Assembly (NCBI RefSeq): GCF_030269925.1 | Contig: NC_085121.1 | Span: 17,439,501-17,503,500 of the forward strand | Reading direction: 5' to 3' | Origin: Bombyx mori | Taxonomy: Eukaryota; Arthropoda; Insecta; Lepidoptera; Bombycidae | Length of the DNA stretch: 64,000 nucleotides | In this document: piece after piece, positions 21,961 through 32,679 of the stretch | Layout of the letters: each line of letters starts with the position of its first letter | Numbering within the stretch: position 1 is the stretch's first letter | Notes under the pieces: generated by a model | Databases searched by the model: none | The model's input: the letters and a program-made list of their open reading frames with translations, nothing else | Told to the model about the DNA's origin: nothing | Translations under genes and position numbers: made by a program

Positions 21961-22316
21961 ACATTAAAATTTGACAATACAAAACTTATTGCATGTATGT
22001 ACACTAAAATAATGACAATGTATAGAGAAATTCAATGAAAAAAATAAACTCATATTCACTCACTTAAGTACAAACGGCGGACTTAACGTCGAAAATGATT
22101 TCTTCCACTCAACCTTCGCTTCCAGTCAAAATTTGTTTGAATAAAACGTAAAGCATATTTAAATATCACACAGTTGATTTAAAATTTGCGTGTTGTGCAA
22201 CTGAAGAGTAATTATTTACCAAATAAATTATTTTTAGATAGTGAACCCGCATAATGTAGCCTTTGTTCTCGCATTGTGTTGAGATTATTTGTGATATCTC
22301 ATAATAATATTTCATA

Positions 22317-22609
22317 CAAGCTGACCCGGCAGAGTAGAGTTCGTAGTGCCTCAATCGATAAATAAAAGACCTAAACTTTTGTATAAAATAAGTTTAAAAC
22401 AAACAAAAGGGGGGCACATCAAAGGAAAAACAAAATTGTTATTTTTATTTAATTCCGAGCATTTTCATATTTTTCTACCTTTTAAACCTTCTCTGGACTA
22501 ACACAAATAATGCAAGACCAAAAATAGTCAAATTAGTCCAGGCGTTCTCGAGTTTTAGCGTGACTAACGAACAGCAATTCATTTATATATATATATATAG
22601 ATATATAGA
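22317..22609 (-). mobile_element. Non-autonomous Helitron, 293 bp, 3' end decayed
   Basis: The same subfamily as 7156-7399: cccggcagagtagagttcgtagtgcc at the 3' side and cgttctcgagttttagcgtg near the 5' side. The terminal CTAG has become CAAG, and the 5' TCTATATATCTATATATA end is expanded by AT repeats. Confidence 0.75.
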
Positions 22610-22654
22610 TTCAAAACTTCCCTAATTATAGTCTTTCTAATAAAATATCTAAAA

Positions 22655-22850
22655 TATTAGCCGAACAACCCATAGTCGTTGGGGTAAACGAGTTCTTGAG
22701 TGAAGACTGCGAATTGGCAAACGCAATAAAGGACGCCCTCAGGCTCGATGGAGTGATGATCTGAGCAGGGTGGCTGACAGGAGCTGGATGAGAGAAGCCG
22801 AGGATGCCTATGTCCAACAGTGGAGTGCTATGGGCTGATACTGATTTGCC
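22655..22850 (+). mobile_element. LINE 3' end encoding the C-terminus of an endonuclease-reverse transcriptase
   Basis: The plus strand reads GRPQARWSDDLSRVADRSWM and, after a short gap, AEDAYVQQWSAMG before a stop. This is the GRPPTRWTDDL...YVQQWT ending of an abundant lepidopteran RTE-like LINE. Related pieces are at 32215, 37365 and 44560. Only the last about 60 codons remain. Confidence 0.7.
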
Positions 22851-22892
22851 TATGAGAAGTATCACAATATATATTTTTTTTAGATTTCATCT

Positions 22893-23153
22893 TCTGTGTT
22901 TTTTTTTTGTGGCTTAGATGGGTGTAAGAGCTCGTAACCCACCTGATCTTAAATAGTTATTGGAGCCCATAGACATCTATAACGTAAATGCGCCATCCAC
23001 CTTAAGATATAAGTTCTAGGGTTTCCAGTATAGTTACAACGGCTGCCCCACCCTCCAAACCGAAACGCAATACCGCTTCACAGCAGAAATAGTCAGGGTG
23101 ACCACCACCCTCTCCACCTACCCGTGCGGATTCACAAGAGGTCCTAGCACCAG
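22893..23153 (-). mobile_element. Bm1-type SINE, headless
   Basis: A T run (22898-22909) is followed by the reverse-complement tail and body motifs gagcccatagacatctata, gcctgcccc-type ggctgccccaccc and cacaagaggtcctagcacca. There is a small insertion in the caccacc stretch near 23100. Confidence 0.87.
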
Positions 23154-23539
23154 TACCTAAATATCTAGCAATCTTCTAGTTGATAGCCAATATAATAATA
23201 CTGTCTCCGCGTCTGCCACTTCATTGCACTATTCTGTACAGCCTGTTCGTATTATGACACCTTGAAGATGTCATAATAAGGTTCGAGATTAACATTTATA
23301 TACCAGAAACTTCGATTTGTCGAAATATTTACTCTTCTATATCGAATACCAGTTGCATGTTTCATAGCGGCGTTTTCTTCCATGATCTTTACAGGAATAT
23401 ACAATGTTCTTATGTGTTGTTGTTGTTCTTCATCTTTAAAGTAGGTACATTGGAGTCTGTAGATTTAGAAAACTATTAAAGAACATCTGTGCAATAAAGC
23501 TTACTATAAAGTCAATGATTATCTAGAAGATTTCACAAA
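23154..23539. other. No gene seen
   Basis: Unremarkable A/T-rich DNA. Confidence 0.45.
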
Positions 23540-23830
23540 GTGGGAATGAGTTGCTCGCTCCGGGCATTTCAATATTGTAATAATTGTTACGTTATAATAC
23601 TCATTGTAAATATGAATATTTAAAAAAAAATCTAATTAAAACAAAAAAACTAATATTAAAAAAAAAAGACATGCCCGCTGAGTTTCTTGCCAATTCTTCT
23701 CAGGACGGAGGCTAGTTTTTGTGAGTTGGCGGTAGTTCTTTTGACGTTCAACAACTATGTTGTATGTATGTACTTTCATTTATGTTGAATATTTTTTATT
23801 TTATTTGATTGATTTGATTTGTTCACTGCG
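23540..23830 (+). mobile_element. LINE 3' UTR, decayed
   Basis: Contains gcccgctgagtttcttgcc, attcttctcaggacggagg, gttcttttgacgttcaacaa and gtatgtactttcatttatgttgaata, then a tttgattgatttgatttg end. I recognise this ending from lepidopteran LINEs. No coding part remains. Confidence 0.55.
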
Positions 23831-24192
23831 TCATGTCATCGTGATCTCATCATCTCTTTTTATTAATTTCTCCAATATATTTTGTAGTGGAAAAAAACTC
23901 TAATTTCTATAAGACCTTATTTAGAAATTCGGTTCTATCGCTGGCCGTACGCACTGAAGTTACAAAAGGCTCGAGATGCGGGTTCAATATTCCTTTACAG
24001 ATAAAATCGCTTCACTTAGATAAATTTCCGTTGGGAAATACGAATTGTTTGCGAATATAACTGTTGTACGATAGTGCTTTTGGTATTAATGGCTTTCCCA
24101 TCCAGTTTTTATGGATCCGAGTCTCATATATTGACAGAGGCTTCGGATTATTTTTCTAAGTTTACGAATTTTATTTTTATTATAATATTATA
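23831..24192. other. No gene seen
   Basis: A/T-rich, no recognised element. Confidence 0.45.
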
Positions 24193-25438
24193 CTAGCTGA
24201 CCCGGCAAACGTTGTGTTGCCTTAAATAAGATTTCTAGGGAAATTCTACTGTAGAAAAAAAACCTCATTTAACCACATAATACCTCATTATAAACAAAAA
24301 AAAATATCCAAAGAATAAAAATAAAAAATAAATGTTTGGGGTGGACAACCTGTTTCACTTAGGGGTATGAAAAATAGATAGTAGCCGATTCTCAGACCTA
24401 CTGAACATACTATTGATACACAAATAAAACCAAAAAAACATGGCTGAAAAATGTATAGTATTGTATAGCTCTCAAATATATTAAGTGTATAATCTATGAT
24501 GTATAGTGAGTAAGTAAGACAGGAGACCGGCTTCGTCCTCATCCCTACTACGTGATGTTTGCTGGATGAGTGGTGACTCCTGGCGGGGATCGATTGATAG
24601 TTGATTAGTAGTAGACCGGCGAGGGCGGGAGATCAAATTCAATTTAAAAAAAAAACATAATTAAAGGAACTTGAAATTATAAACTCTGAATAAGAATTTA
24701 TCGTCCTACAATTATAATATTTGATTGCCATCTTGCAAACCTATTGCCGATCTGTGCATAGAATAAAAAAAATATTTATCGGGATGGAAAAATAGGGGTT
24801 GATCGTATAAGAGTGAAAATTGAGAGTAATGTGATTTTTTATTATTTTAAGTCATGACAAAACAAAATAAAAAACTTGCCAAAAAAATTAAAGTTTATAA
24901 TTAACAAATAAAAAATAGGGGTGGATCATAGAGGGATGAAAAATTGAGAGTAACATCAGATTTTTTATTTTAATTCATGACAAAATAAAAATAAAAATGA
25001 AAATCTTGCCATAAAAATTAAAGTTTATAATTAACAAATAAAAAATAGGGGTTGATCGTAGAGGGGTGAAAATTTCAGAGTAATATGAATTTTTTTATTC
25101 TACGTCATGAAAAATTAAAAACAAAATTCTCGCAAAAAATTTTAAAGTTTTTAATTAGCAAATAAAAAATAAAGGTTGATCGTAGAGGGGTGAAAAATTA
25201 GGGTTATATGTATTTTTGTATGCCGTATCATAAAAAAATAAAAACAAAAATTTTTGTCTAAAAAATAACAAATAAAATTTTGGGGTGGACCACCCTTAAC
25301 ATTTAGGGGGATGAAAAATAGATGTTGGTCGATTCTCATAGATACCGGATAAGCACAAAAAAATTCATTAAAATCGGTCAAGCCGTTTCGGAGGAGTATG
25401 GCAACGAAAACTGTGACACGAGAATTTTATATATTAGA
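24193..25438 (-). mobile_element. Non-autonomous Helitron, 1246 bp, with an internal minisatellite
   Basis: The minus-strand 3' end is CTAG at 24193-24196 next to ctgacccggcaaacgttg. The 5' end is TCTAATATATAAAATTCTCG at 25438 followed by tgtcacagttttcgttgcca. These are standard lepidopteran Helitron termini. The interior is A/T-rich with diverged copies of ggtggacca/ggttgatcgtagagggg. No Rep/helicase coding sequence. Confidence 0.82.
24780..25255 (-). repeat. About 125-bp tandem repeat, 4 diverged units, inside the Helitron
   Basis: Unit starts are marked by (a)ataggggttgatcgta near 24790, 24912, 25043 and 25168. Each is followed by gggtgaaaa(t), gagtaa(t)..., a T run, (c)atga(c)aaa and aagtttataattaacaaataa. 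Units differ by small indels in the A/T runs. Confidence 0.75.
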
Positions 25439-25454
25439 TAAGTGTTGGTGATCT

Positions 25455-25875
25455 AATGATGGTAGAACGTTTTTTGAGCCCGCAAGGGAAGATACCACTA
25501 ACCTGTTTGTTTCTGCCATGAAGCAGGGATGCGTTTCAATTTGAAGGCTAGGGCAGCCAATATACCGGTTTGAAGGGTGGGGCAGCCGTAGTAACTATAC
25601 TTGAGACCTTAGAACTTATATTTCAAGGTGGGTGGCGCATTTTACGTTGTAGATGTCTATGGGCTCCAGTAACCACTTAACAGCAGGTGGGCTGTGAGCT
25701 CGTCCACCCATCTAAGCAATAAAAAAAAAATACTGTAAAATGAAACTTAAAACTTAAAACTCATGTCCCGAGGGGGGTAGTAGTATTTTCATTGTCGAAG
25801 TCTATAAGCTCCGGTAACCACATAATACCAGATGGGCCATGAGCTCGTTCAACCGTCTAAAGCATTAACAAAAAA
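25455..25875 (+). mobile_element. Old Bm1-type SINE interrupted by a younger Bm1-type SINE
   Basis: The older copy reads gtagaacgttttttgagccc...gccatgaagcagggatgcg...gggcagccaat up to 25565. It resumes after the younger insert at about 25731 with (aaac)ttaaaactcatgtcccgagg...gtctataagctccggtaacc...atgagctcg. The two halves fit together as one diverged SINE. Confidence 0.75.
25566..25730 (+). mobile_element. Younger 5'-truncated Bm1-type SINE inserted in the older one
   Basis: A near-consensus 3' half starts at cggtttgaagggtggggcag and ends in taagcaata plus 10 A. A short duplication ATAC lies at 25562-25565 and again overlapping the end of the A run (25730-25733). Confidence 0.78.
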
Positions 25876-26664
25876 GCCACAAAGGCGAACCGCTTAATTA
25901 TATAATAGTTATCACACCATAACAACACATTGAATTTACAAACACCGGAATACCCTCGACTTGCGTGCTCGACACAAAATTACATGTACTAGCGAAACTG
26001 AAGTGAAAAACTTTGATGTAGGGGTTCAAAGCGTACGACGTGTTATACGTTATGAAGTAAGAAAGTTGATGTGTTAGGGCAACGTGGAAGTTCAATAGGT
26101 TCATGTAGTTACCGCTACTATTTGTTCGAGAAAGTAACTCGAATTAAATTTAAATTAATACAAAAAAATATTTTTGATGCTACCAAAATAAGCGGATTGG
26201 TACGGTGGTGGACTATTTCTGTTGGGAACCAACCATGAATTGCAGTTTGGATAGCTGCTATACAATAACGTGTAATATTCATAGGCTCTAGTAACCACTA
26301 CACTTAGCTTGAGATAATTCAAACACTCATACATTTAAAACTAGGCACGGTATTTTGAGCGGGCGAAAATCGTCATTGCAATGGTCATTTGGTTTGGTAA
26401 TTACACACGGGACTATAACTTTGATTGTAATAACCTATCTAAAGCCCAACCGAATTGTTCTAAATGCGAGGTATTTAGCTGAAGCAAAACTAGTTGAGTC
26501 AAGATAAATCTTCCATCAGTTGGTTTTCTATTAAGTAATGACAAGTGAAACCCGAAAAGGAAGCAACGTCTTTCTCAAGATCAGAGCATCCATCTCGGAC
26601 CAAGGCATTAAATTTAAGCCTTTCAATAAAGAGATCATTGCTTAATTTTCAATTCGTATTTTTT
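25876..26664. other. Mostly plain DNA; one decayed SINE scrap
   Basis: Words near 26195-26310 (ggtacggtggtggactatttctg, aggctctagtaaccacta) suggest a very old Bm1 copy. No gene. Confidence 0.4.
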
Positions 26665-27037
26665 TGAAGTGGAACTTCTTTAGAATCGTTGCGATTTCAA
26701 ACTCGATGAAACGAAAATGAGATAGAACACATTATACGTGAAGTTAAAATAGCAATTCACAGAGGGCGCTACCTCATACTATAAAAGATGATTTACAATT
26801 ATTTCTATTTAGCTTCTTATTAACAGATGTCGCTGCACGTAAATTCAACAATTCCTGAATCGCGGTGACGAAATGTTACACAGTTGATAGACGTTCTCGT
26901 ATTTCTCTGACTTTATCATACTTACCTGGCGTAAGAATACCGTGATCATTCAGCCGGTCCCTCAGGGTGAGGCTGTTTCATTGCACAGCGGAGTGATTGA
27001 CCCTTGCGACTATTTTTATTTTTTATAAGTTTCACTT
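26665..27037 (+). repeat. Element-like block bounded by inverted GAAGTGAAACTT / AAGTTTCACTTC
   Basis: It opens gaagtggaacttctttagaa and closes ataagtttcacttc. The interior includes cacagagggcgctacctcat, which recurs inverted in the Helitron at 30680-31310. It is followed outside by ccgtgtgtgacttgcacaca and an AC microsatellite (27055-27073). Probably an internal module of a DNA element; class not known. Confidence 0.5.
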
Positions 27038-27419
27038 CTACCGTGTGTGACTTGCACACACACACACACACACTTTTTTTTGTAAATATCATAAGGCACT
27101 CAATCAAAATATCCCAAAATCTCCATGACTCGACAACTACTTTTCTTGCCGATGGTACCTACCGTTACTATATATGTAAGTTCTCGAATAAGTTTACGAG
27201 GAGCTCGGTGGAAACTTCTGGATAGGAAGGAATATCGCGTGAGCTGAATACAACCATGATGCTTGCACTCCTGAAAGGAAGAAAATTACCTTGTACGTTA
27301 AATAAGAACATGTTTGGTTTCGCTGATTCGTCTCAAAACTCTTGCTCTTAGGTATTATTTAAACTATTGTATATAATGTAAGAGTCCAGAATGTATTTAG
27401 ACGAAAGTTTAGTTTTATT

Positions 27420-27798
27420 GAAGTGAAACTTCTTTATCGACGTAGGGAGGAATTTTAGAGCATATAAAAACGTATGTGACGTTTTTCGGTTACGCGCCAT
27501 CTTAATTTCTGTACATTTTTCAGTTACGCGCCATGTTTATTTCTAAAGGTGCGCTCACAATGATAAACGTAGTGTGACCATTTCCAGTGCTAAGTGGAAC
27601 ACACCTTAAATTATTTAAGTTAAATCGCGTTTTTCTGTTACGCACCTTGCTTATTTCTAAAACTTGTAGTGACGTGAAAAATAATACTTTAATAAAGTGA
27701 TTGGCGAAAATAAAGTGATTCGCAAAAGAGTATAATCCAATTCCAGTAGATTTCTAACAGAAGTAAGTAATTAAGTCTTTTTTTATAAGTTTCACTTC
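27420..27798 (+). repeat. Second block bounded by GAAGTGAAACTT / AAGTTTCACTTC
   Basis: The left boundary is gaagtgaaacttctttatcg and the right ataagtttcacttctaccgt, then gtgtgacttgcacacacac as in the first block. The interior differs (ttacgcgccat repeated three times at about 27493, 27524 and 27640). The two share ends but largely not interiors. Confidence 0.5.
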
Positions 27799-27904
27799 TA
27801 CCGTGTGTGACTTGCACACACACACATTATTTTTATTTTATTGTCAGTGTTGTTAGCGAGCATGTGAACCCTCTGATGTGGTGATCACAGCTGATCATAA
27901 ACAG

Positions 27905-28091
27905 CAGTAGCAGTAGTAATGCATTTCGGTTTAGAGGGTGGGGCAGCCGTTGTAACTATACATGAGACCTTAGAACTTATATCTCAAGGTGGGTGACTCA
28001 TTTACGTTGTAGATGTCTATGGGCTCCAGTAACCACTTAACACCAGGTGGGCTGTGAGCTCGTCCACCCGTCTAAGCAATAAAAAAAAAAC
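27905..28091 (+). mobile_element. Bm1-type SINE, 5' truncated
   Basis: Begins at gcagtagtaatgcatttcgg and is close to consensus through gtgagctcgtccacccgtct to caata plus 10 A. Confidence 0.87.
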
Positions 28092-28094
28092 AAT

Positions 28095-28290
28095 CAGTTT
28101 CTCGTTGGTTCTTCTCAGTGGGTAATGATTACGATTCGGTGGTGAATTCAGTGAAACGAAACTCCTGTTAGAGCAAATGTTACCAATTTCTTTTAGGCTG
28201 AGTCCCGCGAGTTCGCCTACTAATCCTTACGTGGGTGGAATAGCCACTCGAGTCTATCAGGGATCAGGTAGGGCAAAAAACTAAACTGCT
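28095..28290 (+). mobile_element. Jockey-like LINE 3' UTR, diverged
   Basis: It has cagtttctcgttggttcttctcagtgggta, attcggtggtgaattcagtg, ctgagtcccgcgagttcgcc and tagccactcgagtctatcag, the same order as in 21200-21420. It directly abuts the A tail of the preceding SINE. Confidence 0.6.
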
Positions 28291-28845
28291 GTCGGTGCTC
28301 ATTTTGATCAGAAATGTTATAAAACTAAACAATATTTAATGGTTTTTTGCAGCAAATAAATCCTACAATTCGCTTCGAAATGTTCGACAATCATTATAAA
28401 AGACAATCCACATTTTTCTCATAGAAATTGCATAAATTTATATGAAAGCTTCAAGAATAAGTTTATACCAGTTAAGCCGTAAGCCTACCGCACGTTTTTA
28501 AAAAAGAAAAGAAAAGTAACAACACACTTTTCCTTTCAGAACAAAAATAATGTTCTTGGAAATAAACCATGAGGAAATAATACCAAAAACTACTGTAAGG
28601 CAACAAAAACTTATTCCTGCGGCAGTTTGATTTCTCCGGGGAGATGTGGGAGAGAATTTCATGCTTAAATATCTTAGTACCGGCTCTGGTCTGTATATTT
28701 ATGATGATTAAAACGTCTAGACAGAAAGGATTTAAGTGCTGGCTGTTTTTAAGAGCGCCTAAATCACATTGTTGCTCTGTTAAAGTTGTGTTTAATCATA
28801 AAATGTTGATGCGTTCGTTGGAATTTTATGAGGTCACTACCTGTC
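28291..28845. other. No gene seen
   Basis: An 84-codon plus frame (28644-28898) runs into the SINE and has no recognisable feature. Confidence 0.45.
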
Positions 28846-28979
28846 TTTTTTTATTGCTTAGATGGGTGGACGAGCTCACAGCCCACCTGGTGTTTTAGTG
28901 GTTACTGGACCCCATAGACATCTACAGCGTAAATGCGCCACCCACCTTGAGATACAAGTTTTAAGGTCTCAAGTATATT
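28846..28979 (-). mobile_element. Bm1-type SINE, 3' third only
   Basis: A T run and ttgcttagatgggtggacga are followed by the tail to ggtctcaagtatatt. Truncated well inside the body. Confidence 0.85.
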
Positions 28980-29660
28980 TAGTATGTCTGCATTTAAAAG
29001 GTTCATTTGTAGACATTGACATTGCCAATAAGTTCCGTGGGAAATATTAAGAGTTTTTGAGATTGTCCTGTCTGTCCAAAACCATATTTGCCTCTTAAAA
29101 GATTTCATTCCCTACTTCCTAAATCTACTGCGCATTCACAATGAGTTTTCAGATATTGTTTTCAGATTGCTACGTATCGATCCGTTCTAAAACTACCTGA
29201 GCTTAGTTTATTTTAATTCGAATATGGTTATTTACTTTGTGCTATCTATAAGCATCGATATTCGTTTAAAATCAATATTATGTTATAACGGTTAACATAG
29301 TCATTGCCAAAACAAGAAAAGAGAATATTATCGAAGTTTAAAATATATGGAAGGTTTGCTTTGCAGCAATAAAAATGAGGACAGCGGTGCATGTCAAAGG
29401 TCTTGTGAAGATTAACCGAGAAACTCCCTCTCATAAAATAAAACTTTCGCTACAAAATCGCAAATGTTTCACGTAGCTTATCTCTCAAAACTGGCAGAAT
29501 AAAATTACGTTAGGGTCGTGTCACGCCGTTTTATTCATTTCTCGCTCTAAAGTTGTACAAGGAGTAGGGTTGGCAAACGACACGAAATCATTAACTGGGT
29601 GCGAACGTTCAAAAAAAACGTTAGCGAATAATAATGAAATGAAATTATAACTGTAACTTA
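28980..29660. other. A/T-rich DNA, no gene seen
   Basis: No recognised element. Confidence 0.45.
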
Positions 29661-30175
29661 CTTAGCGGTGCAGTAGTTAGTGGTCTTGACTATTGCTTTG
29701 AGAGTCGTGGGTTCGATTTCAACATCAGCAAAACATTGTGTGATGAACAAGTTTGTTTGTACTTTGTCTGGATGTTATCGATATGTCGGAGACGGTCATT
29801 AGTTTGGTAGTTAAACGAAACGCAGCACGATTCCCGGGAGATGGCGGCACGATTGCGGTATCGTTGGAACTCGGCTAACTTCGTGCTACGACAGAGCCTA
29901 GCCGATGGAGGCGCGTAGACACCATCACACTTACCAACCAGCCTTCTTAAAGAGCGGTGCCTCCGTCCTAAGAACTGTCATTCGTTTTCATTTGCTAACG
30001 ACAAGAGAAGATTTCTAAATTGTTCTAAGACAACAAACGTGACTGATGTACAGAATATTTATCTTCGTTCGATCACCCTATTCGCACCTATGATGTCTGA
30101 AGATGGTGTTAATAGTTGTGGCTTCTCCGACATATATTATATGTTTTATATATACATTTAAACATACATATTATT
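29661..30175 (+). mobile_element. tRNA-headed SINE (not Bm1), split by a small DNA element
   Basis: The head has an A-box-like tagcggtgcagtagttag and a B-box-like gtgggttcgatttc (near 29708), then the body gtgtgatgaacaagtttgtttgtactttgtctggatgttatcgat. After the insertion at 29785-30131 the sequence continues atattatatgttttatatat, which is the expected continuation. It belongs to a common lepidopteran SINE type; the exact family name is not claimed. Confidence 0.65.
29785..30131. mobile_element. 347-bp non-autonomous DNA element with short TIRs and ATAT TSD
   Basis: The ends are GTCGGAGACGG and the complement of GTCGGAGAAGC; ATAT flanks both sides (29781-29784 and 30132-30135). It is more G/C-rich than its surroundings (e.g. 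cccgggagatggcggcacg). Its insertion splits the tRNA-headed SINE. No coding capacity; superfamily unknown. Confidence 0.62.
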
Positions 30176-30180
30176 ATATT

Positions 30181-30679
30181 GTGATTTATTTTCTTACTTT
30201 ATTTTATTGCACATCAAAACACAATTAACATTAGAAAAACAGTTACCAAGCAAATACATTGGTACAATATATTGTAAAATAAAATATTAGTATGTTTATC
30301 AGTCTCTGATAATACGTTTGTGATTTGTTCCCAGCTATTATTATTATACCAAAAATTATTTGGTACATAAATTTTTGTCAGCTAACCCAGCTAATGTCGT
30401 GAGTTGCTAACAAGTCATTGAGAGTATTTTACAAGCTTGGGTTCTGGATAAAAACGGTGCACTAACTTTATCCTCCAAAATCTCTGTCAAAATCCACAGA
30501 TAACAAAACCGTTTCACATTCAATACACAATTTGTTTCGATATTTGACAACACTCAGTACTAAATAATATTCAAACTTTTTCGACTATTTCACCGCGTTT
30601 TGCAGTCTATTGTGTTCAAGCTTAAAGTCGAACTTTTAGCTGCACGCTGAAGTTTCAGTTCTGTGTAGTTTATATACTA
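30181..30679. other. No gene seen
   Basis: A/T-rich, no recognised element. Confidence 0.45.
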
Positions 30680-31310
30680 CTAGCGACCCGCCCTCGCTTC
30701 GCTTCGGAAACTGTAATTTATTATTGATTTCTCCACTATTTAATGAATGTTATTATACATATAAACCTTCCTCTTCAATCACTATTAAAAAAAGAAACGT
30801 GTGTGCAAATCACACGTGTTAGAAGTGAAACCTTCAAAAATTAAAATACAATTATCCCAAATGTCTAATATATATCTAGTATATGTAAAATTGTGTCATT
30901 AGTAAATAATTGTAAATCATCTTTTATATCTTATATGTCTAGTATATGTAAAATTTTGTCATTAGTAAATAATTGTAAATCATCTTTTATAGTATGAGGT
31001 AGCGCCCTCTGTGAATCGATATTTTAGCTTCACGTGTAATCCTAAATTGAAATTTGCTACAAGAGGTTTCATACGCACGTTAGTATTAAAAAATCTCATA
31101 GATGGCGCTGTATTAAAATTTTTCGACACTTCCGTTGCATACCTGCGTGACGTTACATCTGTAAAAGTTTTACCCTCATGCGCCTAAAGAAGTTTCACTT
31201 AAAAAAACCGCATCAAAATCCGTTGTGTAGTTTTAAAGATTTAAACATACATAGGGACAGACAGATATAGGGACAGAGAAAGCGACTTTGTTTTTTACTA
31301 TGTAGTGACA
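30680..31310 (-). mobile_element. Non-autonomous Helitron, 631 bp, filled form
   Basis: The minus-strand 3' end is CTAG at 30680-30683 with gcgaagcgagggcgggtcg beside it. The 5' end is TCACTACATAGTAAAAAACA at 31310 followed by aagtcgctttctctgtccc. It carries an extra block of about 400 bp (about 30798-31200) that the sister copy at 51578-51791 lacks. The block includes a duplicated ttagtaaataattgtaaatc segment. A repeated catagggatatagggacaga follows at 31311. Confidence 0.82.
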
Positions 31311-31345
31311 TAGGGATATAGGGACAGAGAAAGTGACTTCGAAGT

Positions 31346-31949
31346 GCTATCTATAAAGACTTCTATATGCCGATGACACCATTTTTCTCTAAACGCCTTA
31401 ATGTTTCAGTTTTGTTCATGTTTTTGTAATAGACATTGTTATACCTGTTTCTGCAATGAATAGTTCATGATTTATGGCTTGTAATGAAGAAAGCCGCTAA
31501 TACTGAAGTATAGTATTTCCATTAGTGCGCAGGGTTTTCGTGCTATTGGCGAGCTACTGGAAAAAATCTGATACCTGGCGAAGATCCTTGGCAGCCCTGC
31601 AGCATCAGACGTACAGAGTAATAGATGCATTCGTAACATTACACGTTTTGTTTGTGATAGCACAGAGAGAGTTTTGAATTGTAGGTTCGTGTTTTGGTTT
31701 ATTTGAATATATATTTTTATATTTTACTCAATTTAATTCATTTTTATGTGATGAAGCTTAAGTAATTGATAAAACAGTCTAGAATTTACTTCAAATAACG
31801 ACGTTATACAAATTTTTTGATTCATAACTTTATTACAACATACCTTGTTACTTGATAATGCGAACTTGGCGGACTTTTGAATAATGCAGTTTGATTTCGC
31901 GTTCAAATCGCAAATGACAAGTTTTGCAAGTGAATTATAGTAACTAAGG
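31346..31949. other. No gene seen
   Basis: Short minus frames here (31472-31663, 31733-31963) have no recognised motif. Confidence 0.4.
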
Positions 31950-32187
31950 CTACTGGTCCGCACGGGTAGGTACCGCTGCCCTGCTTGTTTCTGCCGTGAA
32001 GCAGTAATGCGTTTCGGTTTGAAGGGTAGGGCAGCCGTTATAGCTATACTGAGATTTTAAAACTCATATCTCAAGGTGGGTGGCGGCATTTACGTTGTAG
32101 ATATCTATGGGCTCTGGTAACAACTTAACACCAGGTGGGCCGTGAGCTCGTCCACCCACTAACCAATAAAAAAAAATAAAAAAAAAT
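31950..32187 (+). mobile_element. Bm1-type SINE, headless
   Basis: Starts at ctggtccgcacgggtaggta and keeps the whole body and tail, ending in a compound A tail (aataaaaaaaaataaaaaaaaa). Confidence 0.88.
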
Positions 32188-32214
32188 ACTGGCATAATCC
32201 GAAGGAATGTGAAG

Positions 32215-32350
32215 ATGCAGTAGCATTGGGCTGCTTCGTTGCTCGTGGCACAGATGGCCAGTGGGTCTAGAAAGTTCTTGACTAGGAATGGCGTACTGAG
32301 AAGCGCCAAGTTGGTAGGCCTCGCAAGAGATCGGTCGACGACTTATGACG
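32215..32350 (+). mobile_element. RTE-like LINE C-terminal fragment
   Basis: The plus frame reads ARGTDGQWV, then a stop, then EKRQVGRPRKRSVDDL. This lines up with ARRIDDHWD...GRGSVSRLPTRWTGHL of the 44560 copy. Stops show it is dead. Confidence 0.6.
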
Positions 32351-32377
32351 GGAATCCAATAGTTACATCTATAATAA

Positions 32378-32608
32378 CGTGCGGACTCCCAAGAGGTCCG
32401 ACCACCAGTAATTACGCAAATTATAATTTTGCGGGTTTGATTTTTATTACACGATGTTATTCCTTCACCGTGGAAGTCAATCATGAACATCAGTCCCCGC
32501 AATGACAATGACAATCTCGCACTCATTAGAAAAATTGGTACACGCCTACGGGATTCGAACACCGTTGCATCGCTAGATACTAATGCACCGGACGTCTTAT
32601 CCTTTATC
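32378..32608 (-). mobile_element. Bm1-type SINE, 5' half (tRNA head and upper body) only
   Basis: It keeps the B box (gggattcgaacacc), the A-box side (cgtcttatcctttatcc) and the linker to gtgcggactcccaagaggtc. The 3' half is absent. A tgacaatgacaatctcgcac insertion replaces part of the linker near 32502. A 5'-half-only copy is unusual for a SINE and implies later deletion. Confidence 0.8.
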
Positions 32609-32679
32609 CATTAGATTTAGATAATATGAAATGTTCAATCTCAATAGTTGCATTCATTTTTAAATTTGTTTTATCTATT

